From NCBI GenBank assembly GCA_022574555.1, contig JACZRV010000011.1, positions 1 through 53,532 on the forward strand: a stretch of DNA of 53,532 bases. The letters are read 5' to 3'. Every line of letters starts with the position of its first letter. Position 1 is the first letter of the stretch. The position numbers and the translations under genes are program-made. Below, one piece after another: positions 53,223-53,532 of this stretch. The stretch is from SAR324 cluster bacterium (GTDB lineage: Bacteria > SAR324 > JACQKK01). Under the pieces are notes generated by a model that was not told the DNA's origin, made no database searches, and saw only the letters and a program-made list of their open reading frames with translations.

Positions 53223-53532
53223 ATGGCTTCCAGGAAATCCCGGAAAAAATCGCATAAGCGGCAGATCTTGTTGGAACAGGCCGTTCGCGTCGCCGGAAAG
53301 GAAGGCGATACCAAAGAATCACGGCAGCAGCGCGAGCGGGAGGAACGAGAACGGCTGCGCGCCTTCAAGCAGGAGGAGACCCGCAAACTCCAGCAGGTTC
53401 GATCCCAGATGACCGAAGTGCGCAACGCGATCGCCGCAGAGGAGGCGGCGATGAACAGCCGCCCGGCGGTGCTGTCCCGGGAACTGCGTGTCACGGCTGA
53501 GAGACCCGCTCCCTCCGGCTTGGCCGGGTCCA
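53223..53532 (+). CDS. Charged coiled-coil protein, N-terminal part (runs off the window)
   Basis: ATG at 53223 opens a frame without stops to the window end, 103 codons. The start is very basic (MASRKSRKKSHKR). It is followed by a long Glu/Arg/Gln-rich helix (KESRQQREREERERLRAF and on) that should form a coiled coil, and then a Pro/Ala/Ser-rich linker. It is divergent from the MaoC pair. The function is unknown. Low-complexity composition makes an open frame easier by chance, so confidence is moderate. Confidence 0.55.
   Translation, partial: MASRKSRKKSHKRQILLEQAVRVAGKEGDTKESRQQREREERERLRAFKQEETRKLQQVRSQMTEVRNAIAAEEAAMNSRPAVLSRELRVTAERPAPSGLAGS

Noticed and set aside
53087..53494. N-terminal extension of the MaoC-type gene
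   Set aside because: The added sequence is Arg/Ser-rich and is the antisense image of the divergent coiled-coil gene. ATG 53086 has a ribosome site.
1..53532. CRISPR arrays, insertion sequences, prophage or integrase genes
   Set aside because: No regularly spaced direct repeats and no transposase, integrase or phage-like sequence was seen anywhere in the window.

Overview
The window comes from a Gram-negative bacterium that appears to be flagellated. It carries a lipid A gene (lpxB), an outer-membrane beta-barrel, lipoproteins, the flagellar switch gene fliM, and secDF/yajC. The DNA is moderately GC-rich by eye. The metabolic style (glycolate oxidase, Liv-type ABC importer, 5-oxoprolinase, FAH-fold and MaoC-fold enzymes, class III aminotransferase) suits a free-living or host-associated heterotroph of the Proteobacteria or a neighbouring uncultivated lineage. 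A palindromic intergenic element at 1514-1646 resembles elements I associate with Alphaproteobacteria. The sequence alone does not fix the lineage.

Layout. 1-1487: end of a glycolate oxidase operon (glcE tail, glcF). 1674-7307, minus strand: an SDR oxidoreductase, then a compact livG-livF-livH-livM-livK operon for branched-chain amino acid or related substrate uptake, with a cluster of CGGTAT half-sites in front of livG. 7941-14421, plus strand: pyrF, an ABC-2 exporter pair, fabI, a lone fliM, a hypothetical gene and a double NIPSNAP protein. 14440-18489: a J-domain protein with an unrecognised N-terminal region, two tiny membrane-protein genes behind a sigma70-like promoter, an ECF sigma/anti-sigma pair and a divergent membrane protein. 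This is the least explained part of the window. 18571-25107, minus strand: TPR protein, rpoZ-like, lipoprotein, small TPR protein, lpxB, then an active HtrA protease overlapping a catalytically dead HtrA-like partner.

25341-27049: metX and a stand-alone RibD-type deaminase. 27108-30006, minus strand: a DUF1445 protein followed by a DUF4392 protein (the two halves of animal D-glutamate cyclase), then a SRAP DNA-crosslink protein and a doubtful ORF. 30250-37704: thpR, an ArgH-family lyase coupled to an AI-2E permease, and a full-length 5-oxoprolinase. Together with the DUF1445/DUF4392 pair this suggests local handling of 5-oxoproline and glutamate. 37937-41422: a small secreted protein and yajC-secD-secF. 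41704-47842: FAH-family enzyme, an SdpI-like gene broken by one base in a G run, a beta-barrel protein, a secreted protein, a PLP ammonia-lyase, folK and a class III aminotransferase. 48204-53532: a large M16 peptidase lipoprotein, an MBL-fold hydrolase, a split MaoC-type dehydratase pair and the start of a coiled-coil protein.

No rRNA, tRNA, CRISPR array, transposase, integrase or phage gene was seen. The points most worth following up are the small-protein/sigma locus (15.6-18.5 kb), the live/dead HtrA pair, and the split D-glutamate cyclase near a 5-oxoprolinase.
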